64,000 nucleotides of DNA, from NCBI RefSeq assembly GCF_026242055.1, contig NZ_JAPJDL010000012.1:1-64000 (forward strand), written 5' to 3'. The notes beneath the pieces are model-generated. The model saw nothing but the letters and a program-made list of their open reading frames with translations, did not search any database and was not told where the DNA came from. This document shows, in pieces, positions 27,401 to 34,773 of this stretch. The first letter of the stretch is position 1, and every line of letters begins with the position of its first letter. This stretch comes from Lentzea sp. NEAU-D7 (GTDB taxonomy: Bacteria; Actinomycetota; Actinomycetes; Mycobacteriales; Pseudonocardiaceae). The translations under genes and the position numbers were made by a program.

Positions 27401-27592
27401 TTTCGCCGCGCGAGTCCGCACCTGCCCGTTGGACACGTGCACGAGGTCACCGGTGATCAGCGTGACCGTCGTCGTCAGACCACCCGCGCCGACGTGCCGC
27501 GCTGCGGTGGTTTCCCCCATGGCCGCGGGCACGGCCGCCGTGGTGACACCCACGGCGGCCGCGAGCCCTGCGGCGAGAATCGATTTCTTCAA
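24416..27592 (-). CDS. Large secreted S8 subtilisin-like serine protease
   Basis: 1058 residues from a TTG start (LKKSILAAGL) preceded by GGGGAG. Signal peptide about 1-26, propeptide to about 190. The peptidase S8 triad is complete: Asp203 in 'AVLDTGID', His238 in 'GHGTHVAS', Asn326 (oxyanion) in 'SAGNSGGP' and Ser403 in 'SGTSMAAPHVAGAA'. About 600 residues of beta-rich C-terminal domains follow. This is the architecture of high-molecular-mass Streptomyces-type subtilases (about 1,100 residues) that degrade extracellular protein. Two direct repeats upstream (27613-27647) may regulate it. Confidence 0.88.
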   Translation of the reverse strand: MKKSILAAGLAAAVGVTTAAVPAAMGETTAARHVGAGGLTTTVTLITGDLVHVSNGQVRTRAAKGREGVRFHHYTDDQGDLHVVPLDVQPQITAGALDQRLFDVSLLAQSGYDDAGRDTIPLIVQGGAPRSADAKSLPSIGAHAVTADKKGGFWSAARTTGAAKIWLDGKITASLDRSAAQIGAPQAWQQGFTGSGATVAVLDTGIDTTHPDLQGAVVEEKNFTPATTTDDRFGHGTHVASTITGDGRYKGIAPDAKLFNGKVLDDSGGGSESGVIAGMEWAATKADVVNMSLGTNAPSDGTDLVSQAVNRLTAEHGALFVVSAGNSGGPVASPAAADAALTVGAVDRGDKLAGFSSRGPRTGDGAIKPDITAPGVDIVAAKAKNGVIGTPVDEGHVSLSGTSMAAPHVAGAAAILAAKNPTWSPQDIKTALMNSAKPYADSGVFDQGAGRVDVARAVTTSPVATPASVGFGTAQWPHDDDQPITKKITYRNTGTEPLTLDLTVTDQKPAADGLFSVSPAKLTIPAGGTAEATATADTRVAVPDGVYGAAILASNGVRVPIGVHKEPESYEVTLNYIGHDGKPADAWRYMLLGHDRRTFVDGAAPTGTTKIRVPKGKYLVSTYFDTPSGDPAVRSKLTVAYEPSIEITGTRTLTFDARTANEPSITVDRQDVTQASGSLTVQFTTGDFGFGSGWGTGDWNGFYVHPSATSHEGFTWSASSVLAKQNADGTFYGSPYQFHSQAVGEHKLPAAIRHSDRERDMAQVDTTLKARVPGSSASRNNGVYGPLPFKLKEFYTPGVPWSRSLFEEFGPSVPPTVVADANPKTFKRGAKSTERWNAAVFGPAFPALPAEAAGAWAGRQGDQLFVNAQLFADGTGEHRTIDFGNSRGSTKLTANGAVVAESAEPGYLFTPVPAARTSYQLHTEGTRAGLSSKVTADWTFSSETVPGDRAKALPLLAVRFEPKLDDDNQGRAGSVLTVPVTVQRNGAAADVTDVRTPQVEVSYDEGKTWQRTTVFKAGDRWLLTLLHPKGAKSVSFKAKTGDAQGSVDQTVVEAYTLR

Positions 27593-27612
27593 CGCGAACT
27601 CCCCATGTTCTG

Positions 27613-27647
27613 CGTTACAGAGAGCGATGTTGCCCTCCGTAACAGAG
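27613..27647 (-). promoter_or_regulatory. Paired direct repeats upstream of the subtilase gene
   Basis: On the coding strand CTCTGTTACG (27638-27647) and CTCTGTAACG (27613-27622) recur 25 bp apart, ending 20 nt before the TTG start. They could be regulator half-sites. The stretch is noticeably lower in GC than the genes. Confidence 0.35.
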
Positions 27648-27683
27648 ATACCGCAGAGAGTTGCCCTGTTGCGTTGTTTCGGG

Positions 27684-29147
27684 TCATCCACCCGAATCGG
27701 GTTGCAACACTCGGATTCGGCCACCCTTGGCGCGTTCCAGGTGGCGCAGGGCGCGCCCGGCGGCGTGATATCCGCCCATGCCGTGCACTCCCGCCCCAGG
27801 TGGTGTGGCGGCGGAGCACAGGTACACGCCGGGCACGCCGGTGTCGTAGGGGTGCAGTGTCAGGCGGGGGCGGAACACCAGCTGGAACGGGTCGTTGGCC
27901 CCGGTGAGGATGTTGCCGCCGACGTGGTTCGGGTTGCCCCGGGCCAGCTCGCCGGGATTCTTGGCGGAGAAGGCCACGACCTCGTCCGCGAAGCCGGGGG
28001 CGAAGCGCTCGATCTGGTCGATGATCGCCGTGGTGGCGTCGCCGGTAAAGCCGTGCGGGACGTGCGCGTAGGCCCACACGGGATGCACGTCGCCCGCGGA
28101 CCGGCTCGGATCGGCGAGGTACTGCTGGCCGACGAGCACGAACGGCGCGGCGGGCATCCTGCCCCGCTGGATCTCGCAGGTGGTGCGGAGCATCTCGTCC
28201 GGGCCGCCGCCGAGGTGCACGGTTCCCGCCGCGGCACAGGCGGCGTTGCGCCACGGCACGCCGCCGCGCACGGCGAAGTCGACCTTGAACGCGGCCGGTC
28301 CGTGGCGCCAGCGGTGGTACGCCCGGTGCACCCGCTTCGGCAGCCTGCCCTCGAAGATCCGCGCGGCCGAGGCGGGAGTGGTGTCGAGCAGCACGACGTC
28401 CGCCTCCGGCAGGTCCGAAGTGGACTCGACCAGTCTGCCCGTCTCCGTCGTGCCACCGAGGTCGTGCAGCAGCCCGGTCAACGCGTCCGTGATCGCCTGG
28501 GAGCCGCCCTCCGCGACCGGCCACCCGAACCGGTGGCCCGCCGCGATCAGCATCGCCGCCACGGAGGAGGTCATCGGTGCGTGCAGGTCGTGCATCACGT
28601 GAGCGGCCGCTCCGAGGAACAGGCTCTGCGTGGCCGGCGAACGCCACAGCCTGCGCATCAGCGAGGCGGGTGGCACCGCGCGCAGCCCGAACCGGGCCAG
28701 GTGCAGCGGATGCGACGGCCACCGCGTCAGGGGTCCCAGCAGGTCGCCCGCGGTGGTCTCGACGTGCGCGGCGAGAGGCCCGAACACCCGCAGCCACCGC
28801 TCACCGTCGCCCGCCGGCAGACCCGCGGCGGTCTCCTCGGCCGAACCGCGCAGCACCCCGCACGCACCGTCGTCCAGGGGGTGGGCGAGCATCACCTCGG
28901 GATGCCGCCATCGCAACCCGTACCGCTCCAGGCCCAGCTCCCGCAGGTACGGCGAGAGCACGGCGGTCGGATGCACCGCCGAGCACTCGTCGTGCAGCGT
29001 CCCCGCAACGAGCTTCTCGGTCGTCCGTGCTCCACCGCCGAGTCCGTCCGCGGCTTCGAGGACCGTCACGCCGACGCCGTGCCGGGCCAGCCGGACGGCT
29101 GCCGCCAGCCCGTTCGGGCCTGAGCCGACCACCACAGCCTTGGGCAT
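27684..29147 (-). CDS. FAD/NAD(P) oxidoreductase of the phytoene desaturase (CrtI-like) superfamily
   Basis: 487 residues. The N-terminal dinucleotide fold is 'AVVVGSGPNGLAAAVRLA' followed by 'VTVLEAADGLGGGARTTE', the FAD-binding pattern of carotenoid desaturases and amine oxidases. The C-terminal FAD motif is 'GVYLCSAATPPGAGVHGMGG' with 'GYHAAGRAL'. It belongs to the COG1233 branch of CrtI-like proteins of unknown substrate rather than to true phytoene desaturase, and no carotenoid genes are nearby. The DoxX-like membrane gene ends 5 nt upstream, so the two form an operon, which suggests a redox function at the membrane. Confidence 0.8.
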   Translation of the reverse strand: MPKAVVVGSGPNGLAAAVRLARHGVGVTVLEAADGLGGGARTTEKLVAGTLHDECSAVHPTAVLSPYLRELGLERYGLRWRHPEVMLAHPLDDGACGVLRGSAEETAAGLPAGDGERWLRVFGPLAAHVETTAGDLLGPLTRWPSHPLHLARFGLRAVPPASLMRRLWRSPATQSLFLGAAAHVMHDLHAPMTSSVAAMLIAAGHRFGWPVAEGGSQAITDALTGLLHDLGGTTETGRLVESTSDLPEADVVLLDTTPASAARIFEGRLPKRVHRAYHRWRHGPAAFKVDFAVRGGVPWRNAACAAAGTVHLGGGPDEMLRTTCEIQRGRMPAAPFVLVGQQYLADPSRSAGDVHPVWAYAHVPHGFTGDATTAIIDQIERFAPGFADEVVAFSAKNPGELARGNPNHVGGNILTGANDPFQLVFRPRLTLHPYDTGVPGVYLCSAATPPGAGVHGMGGYHAAGRALRHLERAKGGRIRVLQPDSGG

Positions 29148-29152
29148 CGGAG

Positions 29153-29629
29153 TCAGCCCCGGCCCTTCGGCGCGTCGGCGTCCACATGGGAACGTCGCTC
29201 TGCCAGCGGGTCGGCGAAGGCGTCGCGCAGCTTGCCGCGGTCGTGGAGCACGAGAACTCCACAAAGGATGGTGTACAGCGCGGCCATGTACTTCACCGAG
29301 GGGTAGTCGAACGCGAAGTCCATCAGCGTGATGTTCAGCCCGACCACGAAGAGGGCGCCCGCTCCCACGAACGTGGTGCGGCGGAACAGCAACATGACCG
29401 CCGGTACCAGTTCGAACAGGCCGGTGACCCGGCCGTAGAACGGCGAATAGCCGTAGAACAACCACACCAGGGAGGTGCCGTCCACCGTCGACTTGGACAG
29501 GTTGTCCCAGTCGCCGTAGTAGTACTGGCCGCCGAACAGCTTGACGCACCCGTAGAGGATGAAGATCGCCGCCATCAGCAGCCGGATGACGAGGATCGTC
29601 TTGGACGGGGCTTTGCTCCAGATCATCAT
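29153..29629 (-). CDS. DoxX-like membrane protein
   Basis: 158 residues with four predicted helices: 'ILVIRLLMAAIFILYGCVKL', 'VTGLFELVPAVMLLF', 'FVGAGALFVVGLNITLM' and 'MAALYTILCGVLVL'. The 'F-x-x-G-x-x-K-L-F-G' start of the first loop and the fourth-helix tail fit DoxX/DoxD-type proteins. ATG at 29629 or the adjacent ATG at 29626 follows a GCAGG site. It is the first gene of a two-gene operon with the FAD oxidoreductase, just downstream of the 26-bp palindrome. Confidence 0.7.
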   Translation of the reverse strand: MMIWSKAPSKTILVIRLLMAAIFILYGCVKLFGGQYYYGDWDNLSKSTVDGTSLVWLFYGYSPFYGRVTGLFELVPAVMLLFRRTTFVGAGALFVVGLNITLMDFAFDYPSVKYMAALYTILCGVLVLHDRGKLRDAFADPLAERRSHVDADAPKGRG

Positions 29630-29749
29630 CCTGCGACTCCGAGTTCGTTGCGCCGGGTTGGACGTCGTGTCAGCACGGAACTCATCGTCGGCATCGGCGG
29701 GAAGCGGCACATCCTGCGCCGGGTCCGTCTCGGCGGCCTGGAGGACGAG

Positions 29750-29775
29750 CCACCTCCTACCGCGGTAGGAGGTGG
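29750..29775. promoter_or_regulatory. Perfect 26-bp palindrome between divergent operons
   Basis: The left arm CCACCTCCTACCG (29750-29762) is exactly complementary to the right arm CGGTAGGAGGTGG (29763-29775). It lies 120 nt upstream of the DoxX-like gene and 30 nt upstream of the divergent histidine kinase gene. Length and perfection point to an operator for a dimeric repressor or a very stable hairpin. Confidence 0.65.
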
Positions 29776-29805
29776 CGGGTACATGATCGACCTACGATCG
29801 TCGTC

Positions 29806-30963
29806 GTGACTTCCTGGAACCGCGCGTGGCCGGTGGTGGCGCGATGGGCACCCAGATTCGCGCCGCTGGGCCTGGTGGTCGCCTCGACGCTGTGGCTCTC
29901 CGTTCCGGCGCCCGACACCAGGCCGTCGACGTGGGTCGTGCCGGTGGCGTCCTCGCTGGTGTTCGTCGCGGGCAGGCGGTGGCCGCTCGCGGTCTCGCTG
30001 GCGCAGAACGCACTGGTGCTGACCGCGTTCCTGATGGACGCTCCGGGCCTCGGCGTGGCGCAGGTGTGCGCGGGTCTCTCGCTGGGCGAGCTCGCGATGC
30101 GGCGGTCCTGGCGGCCGCGGCTGCTGATCGGGTGCGGGGCGGCGCTCGCGGTCGACACGATCTACCTCTTCGCCCAGCAGGACGACCGGCCGGCGGCCGT
30201 GGCGCTGAGGCTGGCGCTGGTCATCGCTGTTCCCGTCCTCGCGGGACGGCACCTGAGGTCGATGCGGGAGCTCGCGGCGCGGCAGCGCGAGGAGAAGGCG
30301 TTGATCCTGCGGGTGCGGGACGCGGAGGTCTCGGCGGCGCGGGAAGCCGACCGGATCGCCGTCGCGCGGGAGTTGCACGACCTCGTCGCCCACCACGTGT
30401 CCTCGATGGTGCTGCGCTCGGCCGTGGCGCGTCACGCCGCGACTGGTGCCGAACAACTGCGGGAGGTGCTCGACGACGTGCACACCACCGGCTCAGCCGC
30501 GTTGCGGGACCTGAGGGAGCTGGTCGCGGAACTCCGCGACCCGTCGGTCCCCTCCTCGGTCGGTGCGAGTCCCGCCTGCCTCGGGACAGCGGTGCGCCAG
30601 GCGGCCGAGCGGTGCGAGCGCGCAGGTTTCGCGGTGCGCACCGACATCAGCGAAACCGCTGAACAACTGGACGCGTCACGCCGCCTCGTGGTGCTGAGGA
30701 TCGTCCAGGAGTCGCTCACCAACGTGATGCGTCACGCCGAACCGGGCGCGGCGGTGCTGCTCAGCGTGCGAGAGGCGGCCGACGCCGTCGACGTCGAGAT
30801 CAGCGACGCCGGGGGAGCGCCACCTCCCGCCGTCGCGGGAGGGCACGGCATCACCGGGATGGCGGAGCGGGTCGAGCGGCTCGGAGGATCCTTCCGCGCG
30901 GGCCCCACCGAACACGGCTGGGCCGTGCGCGCCCGCGTGCCCCGCCAGGAGCAGCCCGCATGA
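29806..30963 (+). CDS. NarL/DesK-type sensor histidine kinase
   Basis: 385 residues from a GTG. Four to five membrane helices lie within residues 10-150, then a coiled coil ('LRSMRELAARQREEKALILR'). HisKA_3 has His at about residue 191 in 'VARELHDLVAHHVSSMVLRS', the 'HDLxAHHVSxM' form of the family. HATPase has 'QESLTNVMRHA' and 'GHGITGMAERVERLGG'. ATGA overlap couples it to the next gene. The ligand is unknown. The perfect palindrome upstream lies within its promoter region. Confidence 0.88.
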   Translation: MTSWNRAWPVVARWAPRFAPLGLVVASTLWLSVPAPDTRPSTWVVPVASSLVFVAGRRWPLAVSLAQNALVLTAFLMDAPGLGVAQVCAGLSLGELAMRRSWRPRLLIGCGAALAVDTIYLFAQQDDRPAAVALRLALVIAVPVLAGRHLRSMRELAARQREEKALILRVRDAEVSAAREADRIAVARELHDLVAHHVSSMVLRSAVARHAATGAEQLREVLDDVHTTGSAALRDLRELVAELRDPSVPSSVGASPACLGTAVRQAAERCERAGFAVRTDISETAEQLDASRRLVVLRIVQESLTNVMRHAEPGAAVLLSVREAADAVDVEISDAGGAPPPAVAGGHGITGMAERVERLGGSFRAGPTEHGWAVRARVPRQEQPA

Positions 30964-31601
30964 TCCGCCTGCTCATCGCCGACGACCAGCAACTCGTGCG
31001 CGCGGGTCTGCGGATGCTCTGCGAGAGCGCGCCGGACGTGCAGATCGTCGGCGAGGCCGCCGACGGCGCGGAGGCCGTGCGTGAAGCGGCGCGGTGCCGG
31101 CCCGACGTGATCCTCATGGACCTGCGCATGCCCGTCGTCGACGGCATCGCGGCGACCCGCAAGATCCTCACCGACAACCCCGAATCTCGAGTCGTCGCCC
31201 TGACGACGTTCGACGACGACGATCACCTGTACCCCGCGCTGGCAGCCGGTGCGCACGGGTTCCTCGTGAAGGACTCCGCCCCGGAGGAACTGCTGGCGGC
31301 GATCCGGCGCGCCGACGCGGGCGAACAACCCTTCAGCCCCGGTGTGCTGCGGCGCCTGGTGAACAGAGTGGTCCGGGAGGAGACCGGCCCGGAACCGCCG
31401 AACGCATTGCGTGGTTTGACGCCGCGCGAGCTGGACGTGCTCGTGCTTCTCGCCGAGGGCCTCGGCAACCACGACATCGCCGCACGGCTGCACGTGGGCG
31501 TGACGACGGTGAAGACCCATGTGGCGGCGCTCATGACGAAGACGGGTGCGGACAACCGGGTGCGCCTCGCGGTCCTCGCCCACTCGGCCGGGTTGATGTG
31601 A
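30960..31601 (+). CDS. NarL/LuxR-type response regulator
   Basis: 213 residues. The receiver has 'IADDQQ', Asp at about residue 54 in 'VILMDLRMPVVDG', 'VVALTTF' and Lys in 'FLVKDSAPEEL'. The LuxR DNA-binding domain is 'LTPRELDVLVLLAEGLGNHD' plus 'VGVTTVKTHVAALMTKTG'. It is the partner of the kinase encoded immediately upstream. The divergent DoxX/oxidoreductase operon is a plausible target. Confidence 0.9.
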   Translation: MIRLLIADDQQLVRAGLRMLCESAPDVQIVGEAADGAEAVREAARCRPDVILMDLRMPVVDGIAATRKILTDNPESRVVALTTFDDDDHLYPALAAGAHGFLVKDSAPEELLAAIRRADAGEQPFSPGVLRRLVNRVVREETGPEPPNALRGLTPRELDVLVLLAEGLGNHDIAARLHVGVTTVKTHVAALMTKTGADNRVRLAVLAHSAGLM

Positions 31602-31642
31602 CCGCACAGCCACTCACCGAACAGTCGCCGTGACGCCCCGCA

Positions 31643-31867
31643 GTGGCGCGTGGTCATGGGTGCGTGGCACGCGATTCCCTCGCCTTCGCTCGGGCGGCGG
31701 CCGGCTACCACCCGTGTTCGATCAACTCGACCACCGCGTGGACCGCCACGACGCCGGTGTCGTTCTTCGCCTTCCCGCTGATGGCGAACCTCGACATGTT
31801 GGCGGCTCGCAAGGACCTCATCCCCTTCGTCAGGCTCGACGAGTTCTTCACCAAGAACTTCGCTTGA
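31643..31867 (+). CDS. Possible gene fragment of unknown family
   Basis: Between the response regulator and the SRPBCC gene there are 384 nt. One + strand frame gives about 74 residues ending 'FAFPLMANLDMLAARKDLIP' 'FVRLDEFFTKNFA'. The last 40 residues look protein-like and are unlike a shadow frame, but there is no ribosome binding site and I recognise no family. It may be the tail of a decayed gene. Confidence 0.25.
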   Translation: MARGHGCVARDSLAFARAAAGYHPCSINSTTAWTATTPVSFFAFPLMANLDMLAARKDLIPFVRLDEFFTKNFA

Positions 31868-31985
31868 CTCGAAGTGCCCCCTGCAGGCTCTTGCCGCGAC
31901 CGGCCTGCCGGGGAGACCGTGCTTCCCCTGCGAGGAGGGGCGTCGACGTTCAGACTGCGTGGAGTCGCTCAACAGGAGGTGGCCG

Positions 31986-32420
31986 ATGGCCGTCGACGTC
32001 AGGCCAGAGGTGCTCGTGCACCGGCCGCGTGCGGAGGTCGCCGCGTTCATGTTCGACCCTGCCCACGACCTCGAGTGGACCGGTGGGATCACCTCCAGCA
32101 GACCGGCGCGTCCCGGTGTGCTGACCGAGGGAGCGACCGTGGTGCGCACCGCCAGGTTCCTCGGCCGCGAGTTCGACTACGGCTACTCCGTGACCCGGTC
32201 CGAACCGGACCGGCTCGTCGAGATGAAGGTCGACCGGCCGTTTCCCATGACCGTGCGCTACGAACTGGCGGACGCACCGGACGGCACGCTCGTCGCGATC
32301 CGGGCGATCGGCTCGCCCGGGAGGTTCTTCGGCTGGGCGACGCCGCTGATGAGCCGCCAGGTGAATAAGAGCATCACGGCGGACCTGGCGCGCCTGCGGG
32401 ATCGGCTGGAACGGCCCTAG
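31986..32420 (+). CDS. SRPBCC-fold (polyketide cyclase/START-like) protein
   Basis: 144 residues from an ATG placed 6 nt after AGGAGG. It has the pattern of small SRPBCC proteins: first strand 'VLVHRPRAEVAAFMFDPAHD', then 'WTGGITSSR', 'VRTARFLGREFDYGYSV', and the long C-terminal helix 'SRQVNKSITADLARLRDRLE'. Such proteins bind hydrophobic ligands or protect stress targets. No catalytic function can be assigned. It precedes the mini-Rhs patch. Confidence 0.75.
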   Translation: MAVDVRPEVLVHRPRAEVAAFMFDPAHDLEWTGGITSSRPARPGVLTEGATVVRTARFLGREFDYGYSVTRSEPDRLVEMKVDRPFPMTVRYELADAPDGTLVAIRAIGSPGRFFGWATPLMSRQVNKSITADLARLRDRLERP

Positions 32421-32551
32421 CGCCGGGACCTCGGCTTCGGTGGCTGCCGGTGAGTTCGCCGCAGCGCCAACGTGCGCAGAGTAGAGAACCGGTCCGCTAC
32501 CTGCACGATGTGGGCATGCGACTCCCAGTACTCCGAGCGCAGGAGGTTTCG

Positions 32552-32776
32552 GTGTACACCACGTCGTCATGCCACATGTGGGGAAAGCTGGCCGCCACCC
32601 TCAAGGGTGGGCTGACGCTGTTCGGTAACCGTTACTACAACTCCGATCCCATCAACAACACCGACCCGACCGGCGCCTACAGCGTGAACGACCTCAAGTC
32701 CAGCCTGGGCACGATCGCGGATACCGTGGCCGTCGTCGGCCTCGGACTCGGCATCGGAATAGTGGTCCTCGTCTGA
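32552..32776 (+). CDS. Miniature Rhs tip with hydrophobic C-terminus
   Basis: 74 residues from a GTG with an AGGAGG site 5 nt upstream. The centre carries 'LTLFGNRYYNSDPINNTDPT', which is the Rhs end-of-core signature (G-x-R-Y-Y ... D-P-I-N-x-x-D-P-x-G) with the usual 20 or so residues between the two halves missing. After 'GAYSVNDLKSSLG' comes one hydrophobic helix 'TVAVVGLGLGIGIVVLV' to the stop. A complete Rhs protein would be over 1,500 residues, so this is either a decayed orphan tip or a short functional peptide. GC is lower than surroundings. A membrane mini-protein and a SUFU gene follow. Confidence 0.6.
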   Translation: MYTTSSCHMWGKLAATLKGGLTLFGNRYYNSDPINNTDPTGAYSVNDLKSSLGTIADTVAVVGLGLGIGIVVLV

Positions 32777-32800
32777 TCGGCAAGCGAAAGGGCGATCCAC

Positions 32801-32971
32801 GTGTTGCGAGGGAAGCCACAGGCAACGGCGGTAGTGGGCCTGGTTGTAGTCGGGATCATCGTAGGTGCCATCATGGCGATTCTCGACGTGCAAAAGCCTT
32901 GGACCTTTGTCGTTATGGTGACAGTGGGCGTTATCGCCGTGGCATACATGATGCGCCGCTTCCATCGCTGA
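32801..32971 (+). CDS. 56-residue protein with two membrane helices
   Basis: Starts at GTG (MLRGKPQATA), 9 nt after AAAGGG and 24 nt after the mini-Rhs stop. It is composed of helix 1 'VVGLVVVGIIVGAIMAIL', a short loop 'DVQKPW', helix 2 'TFVVMVTVGVIAVAYMM' and a basic tail RRFHR. The balanced helices and low-GC third positions argue that it is real. Its position after an Rhs tip suggests an immunity or accessory protein. I recognise no family. Confidence 0.55.
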   Translation: MLRGKPQATAVVGLVVVGIIVGAIMAILDVQKPWTFVVMVTVGVIAVAYMMRRFHR

Positions 32972-33145
32972 ACGCGGTTGAGATCAGACCTCGTTCGGCG
33001 CTATCCGTTGCAATGGGCCACCACGTGTTGCGAACAGGAGCGCGAGGCGCGCGGCACGAGCGCCGAAGCGTTGAACGGTTCCGCCTGCGGTGAGTGCCAG
33101 CGCCCAGAGGCTGCCGAGCGCTCCCAATATCCCAGGAAAAGGAGT

Positions 33146-33721
33146 ATGGCTTTGACCGACGCAGTCAGCTCCGCGATCAGGGACCACGTGCAGGGCTTCT
33201 GGCCTGATCGCGAAGCACGTCTGCGGACCTGGGATCGCGGCAAGATCGTTGAGGCCATTCCGGAGTTCGCAGTGCTGGAGATCGCGCCGAAGGAGGTGGG
33301 CAGGGCCTGGCTCTACTCCTCGATCGGGGCGTGGCGCGTGCCGATGCCGGGCGAGCACAGGCTGGAGTTCTTGTCGCTCACGCCGCGGGAGTCGGAGGAG
33401 GCGGTGGAGAACCTGGCGATGGTCTCCGCGTTCCACGCAGATGAGAGATTCCGCGTCCGGCTCGGCAAGGTGATCAACATCGGGAGGCCGTGGCTCGCCG
33501 GGTCCATCTGCGACCACTTCCTGGTGAGCACGCCGTTCCTGTTCGGTGACGAGTTCGAGACCGTCCACGCGGACGGTGTCGGCGTCAGCATTTACTGGCT
33601 GCTGGCGATCACCGCGAGCGAGGCGGCGTTCGCACGGGAGAACGGTGCGTTCGCTCTCGAGCGCCTCATCGAGGAGAACGACGTAGACCTGCTCGACCCG
33701 GCTCGTGCGGCTGTTGTGTGA
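33146..33721 (+). CDS. SUFU (suppressor of fused)-domain protein, likely immunity protein
   Basis: 191 residues from an ATG after AGGAAAAGGAG. It shows SUFU-family landmarks: 'VLEIAPKEVGRAWLYSSIGA', 'HRLEFLSLTPRESEEAVENL', 'LGKVINIGRPWLAGSICDHF' 'LVSTPFLFGDEF', 'GVSIYWLLAITASEAAFA', and a C-terminal 'EENDVDLLDPAR'. In bacteria this domain is an established immunity family in polymorphic toxin systems (work of Zhang, Iyer, Aravind and colleagues). Its position after an Rhs tip fits that role, although no intact toxin gene is present. It would act in the cytosol against the toxin of kin or as an orphan immunity gene. Confidence 0.75.
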   Translation: MALTDAVSSAIRDHVQGFWPDREARLRTWDRGKIVEAIPEFAVLEIAPKEVGRAWLYSSIGAWRVPMPGEHRLEFLSLTPRESEEAVENLAMVSAFHADERFRVRLGKVINIGRPWLAGSICDHFLVSTPFLFGDEFETVHADGVGVSIYWLLAITASEAAFARENGAFALERLIEENDVDLLDPARAAVV

Positions 33722-33891
33722 GCCGCGCTCGAATACTCCCATATGCTGCCGCGGCGCAACCGCAGCGCTGACTCGGTACGACCGCAGAGGAACGATCTTC
33801 CCGTCGAAACCTCGATGCGCGAAGCGTTCGACACATGACTCGGCGACTCGACCATGCGCGGGAAGAGCTCGCGTCGCCGGACGTCTTCTGC

Positions 33892-34773
33892 TCACCACGT
33901 TGCCGCGCCGGCGAAAGACGTCGGTGCGGGCTTGTAACCGAGGCGCGTCCGGGCGGCGGTGATGTCGAGAGTGCGCTCGCTGGCCAGGTGGCTGATGGCG
34001 TACCTGGTCAGGCGGGGAGGCTTCGCTCGACCCGCCAGTCGCCAGACGGGCTCGATCACCGCTGCCAGAGACCAGGCGAGCCCCAGGGGGAGGTAGCGGA
34101 TCCGGACGTCCAGGCCACGTTCCCGCAGCAGGTCCCGCAACGCCCTTTCCAGTACGACCGGCGAAGAGTCCGCCACGTTGTAGATGCCGGGCTGGCCGGT
34201 GCAGGCCAGCAGGCTGGCTTGTGCGAGGTTGTCGATCGACGTGAGCGACTGTAGTGCCTGCCCGTTGCCCGCGAGGAACAAGGTCCGGCCGCGGATCGCG
34301 CTCAGGACCCGTGGAAGCAGAGTCGGGTCGCCTGGGCCGTAGACGGCGTGGGGGCGGAGGATGACGCTGTTCGGGCGTGCCAGCACCAGTCCCTCGGCCT
34401 CGGCCTTCGTCGCACCGTAAGCAGTGAGGTAGCGACTCACCGGGGCTGCGGACTCGATCGCCGAGACGGTCGGCCTGAACGGGTCGTACACGCTCGCCGA
34501 CGACATGTGCACGAACCGTGCGCCGGGGAAGGTCTCCAGGACGCTTCGCGTACCGGAGACGTTCACCCGTCGGATCTCCGCGGGAGAACCCCAGTCGGTC
34601 ACGGCGGCGGCGCAGTGCACCACGGCGTCGACGACCGGCGGATCGACCAGCGGCCCCGCCGTGATGTCCCACGAACGTGACCCGTAGGCGTGCACCTGCC
34701 AACCCCGTGCTTCGGCGGCACGGCACACCGCCCCGCCCACGAAGCCGGTCGCCCCCGTCACCGCGAGCCGCAT
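33892..34773 (-). CDS. NAD(P)-dependent epimerase/3-beta-HSD-like reductase, OleD-like
   Basis: 293 residues. The N-terminal Rossmann loop is TGATGFVG (6-13). The catalytic Tyr-x-x-x-Lys is in 'YLTAYGATKAEAEGLV', preceded by the Ser of 'VHMSSASVYDP'. The later segment 'VILRPHAVYGPGDPTLLPR' resembles OleD/NltD reductases, which reduce 2-alkyl-3-keto acids to 3-hydroxy acids before beta-lactone closure. Its ATG overlaps the stop of the adenylate-forming enzyme by 1 nt (TGATG), making it the last gene of a five-gene operon. Confidence 0.75.
   Translation of the reverse strand: MRLAVTGATGFVGGAVCRAAEARGWQVHAYGSRSWDITAGPLVDPPVVDAVVHCAAAVTDWGSPAEIRRVNVSGTRSVLETFPGARFVHMSSASVYDPFRPTVSAIESAAPVSRYLTAYGATKAEAEGLVLARPNSVILRPHAVYGPGDPTLLPRVLSAIRGRTLFLAGNGQALQSLTSIDNLAQASLLACTGQPGIYNVADSSPVVLERALRDLLRERGLDVRIRYLPLGLAWSLAAVIEPVWRLAGRAKPPRLTRYAISHLASERTLDITAARTRLGYKPAPTSFAGAATW

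Noticed and set aside
24512..27907. Very long + strand open frame opposite the subtilase gene
   Set aside because: It is an antisense shadow caused by high GC at third positions. It has no start signal, signal peptide or recognisable domain.
31630..32124. Alternative + strand frame through the 31.6-32.1 kb gap
   Set aside because: Arg/Pro-rich shadow composition. It would overlap the well-supported SRPBCC gene.
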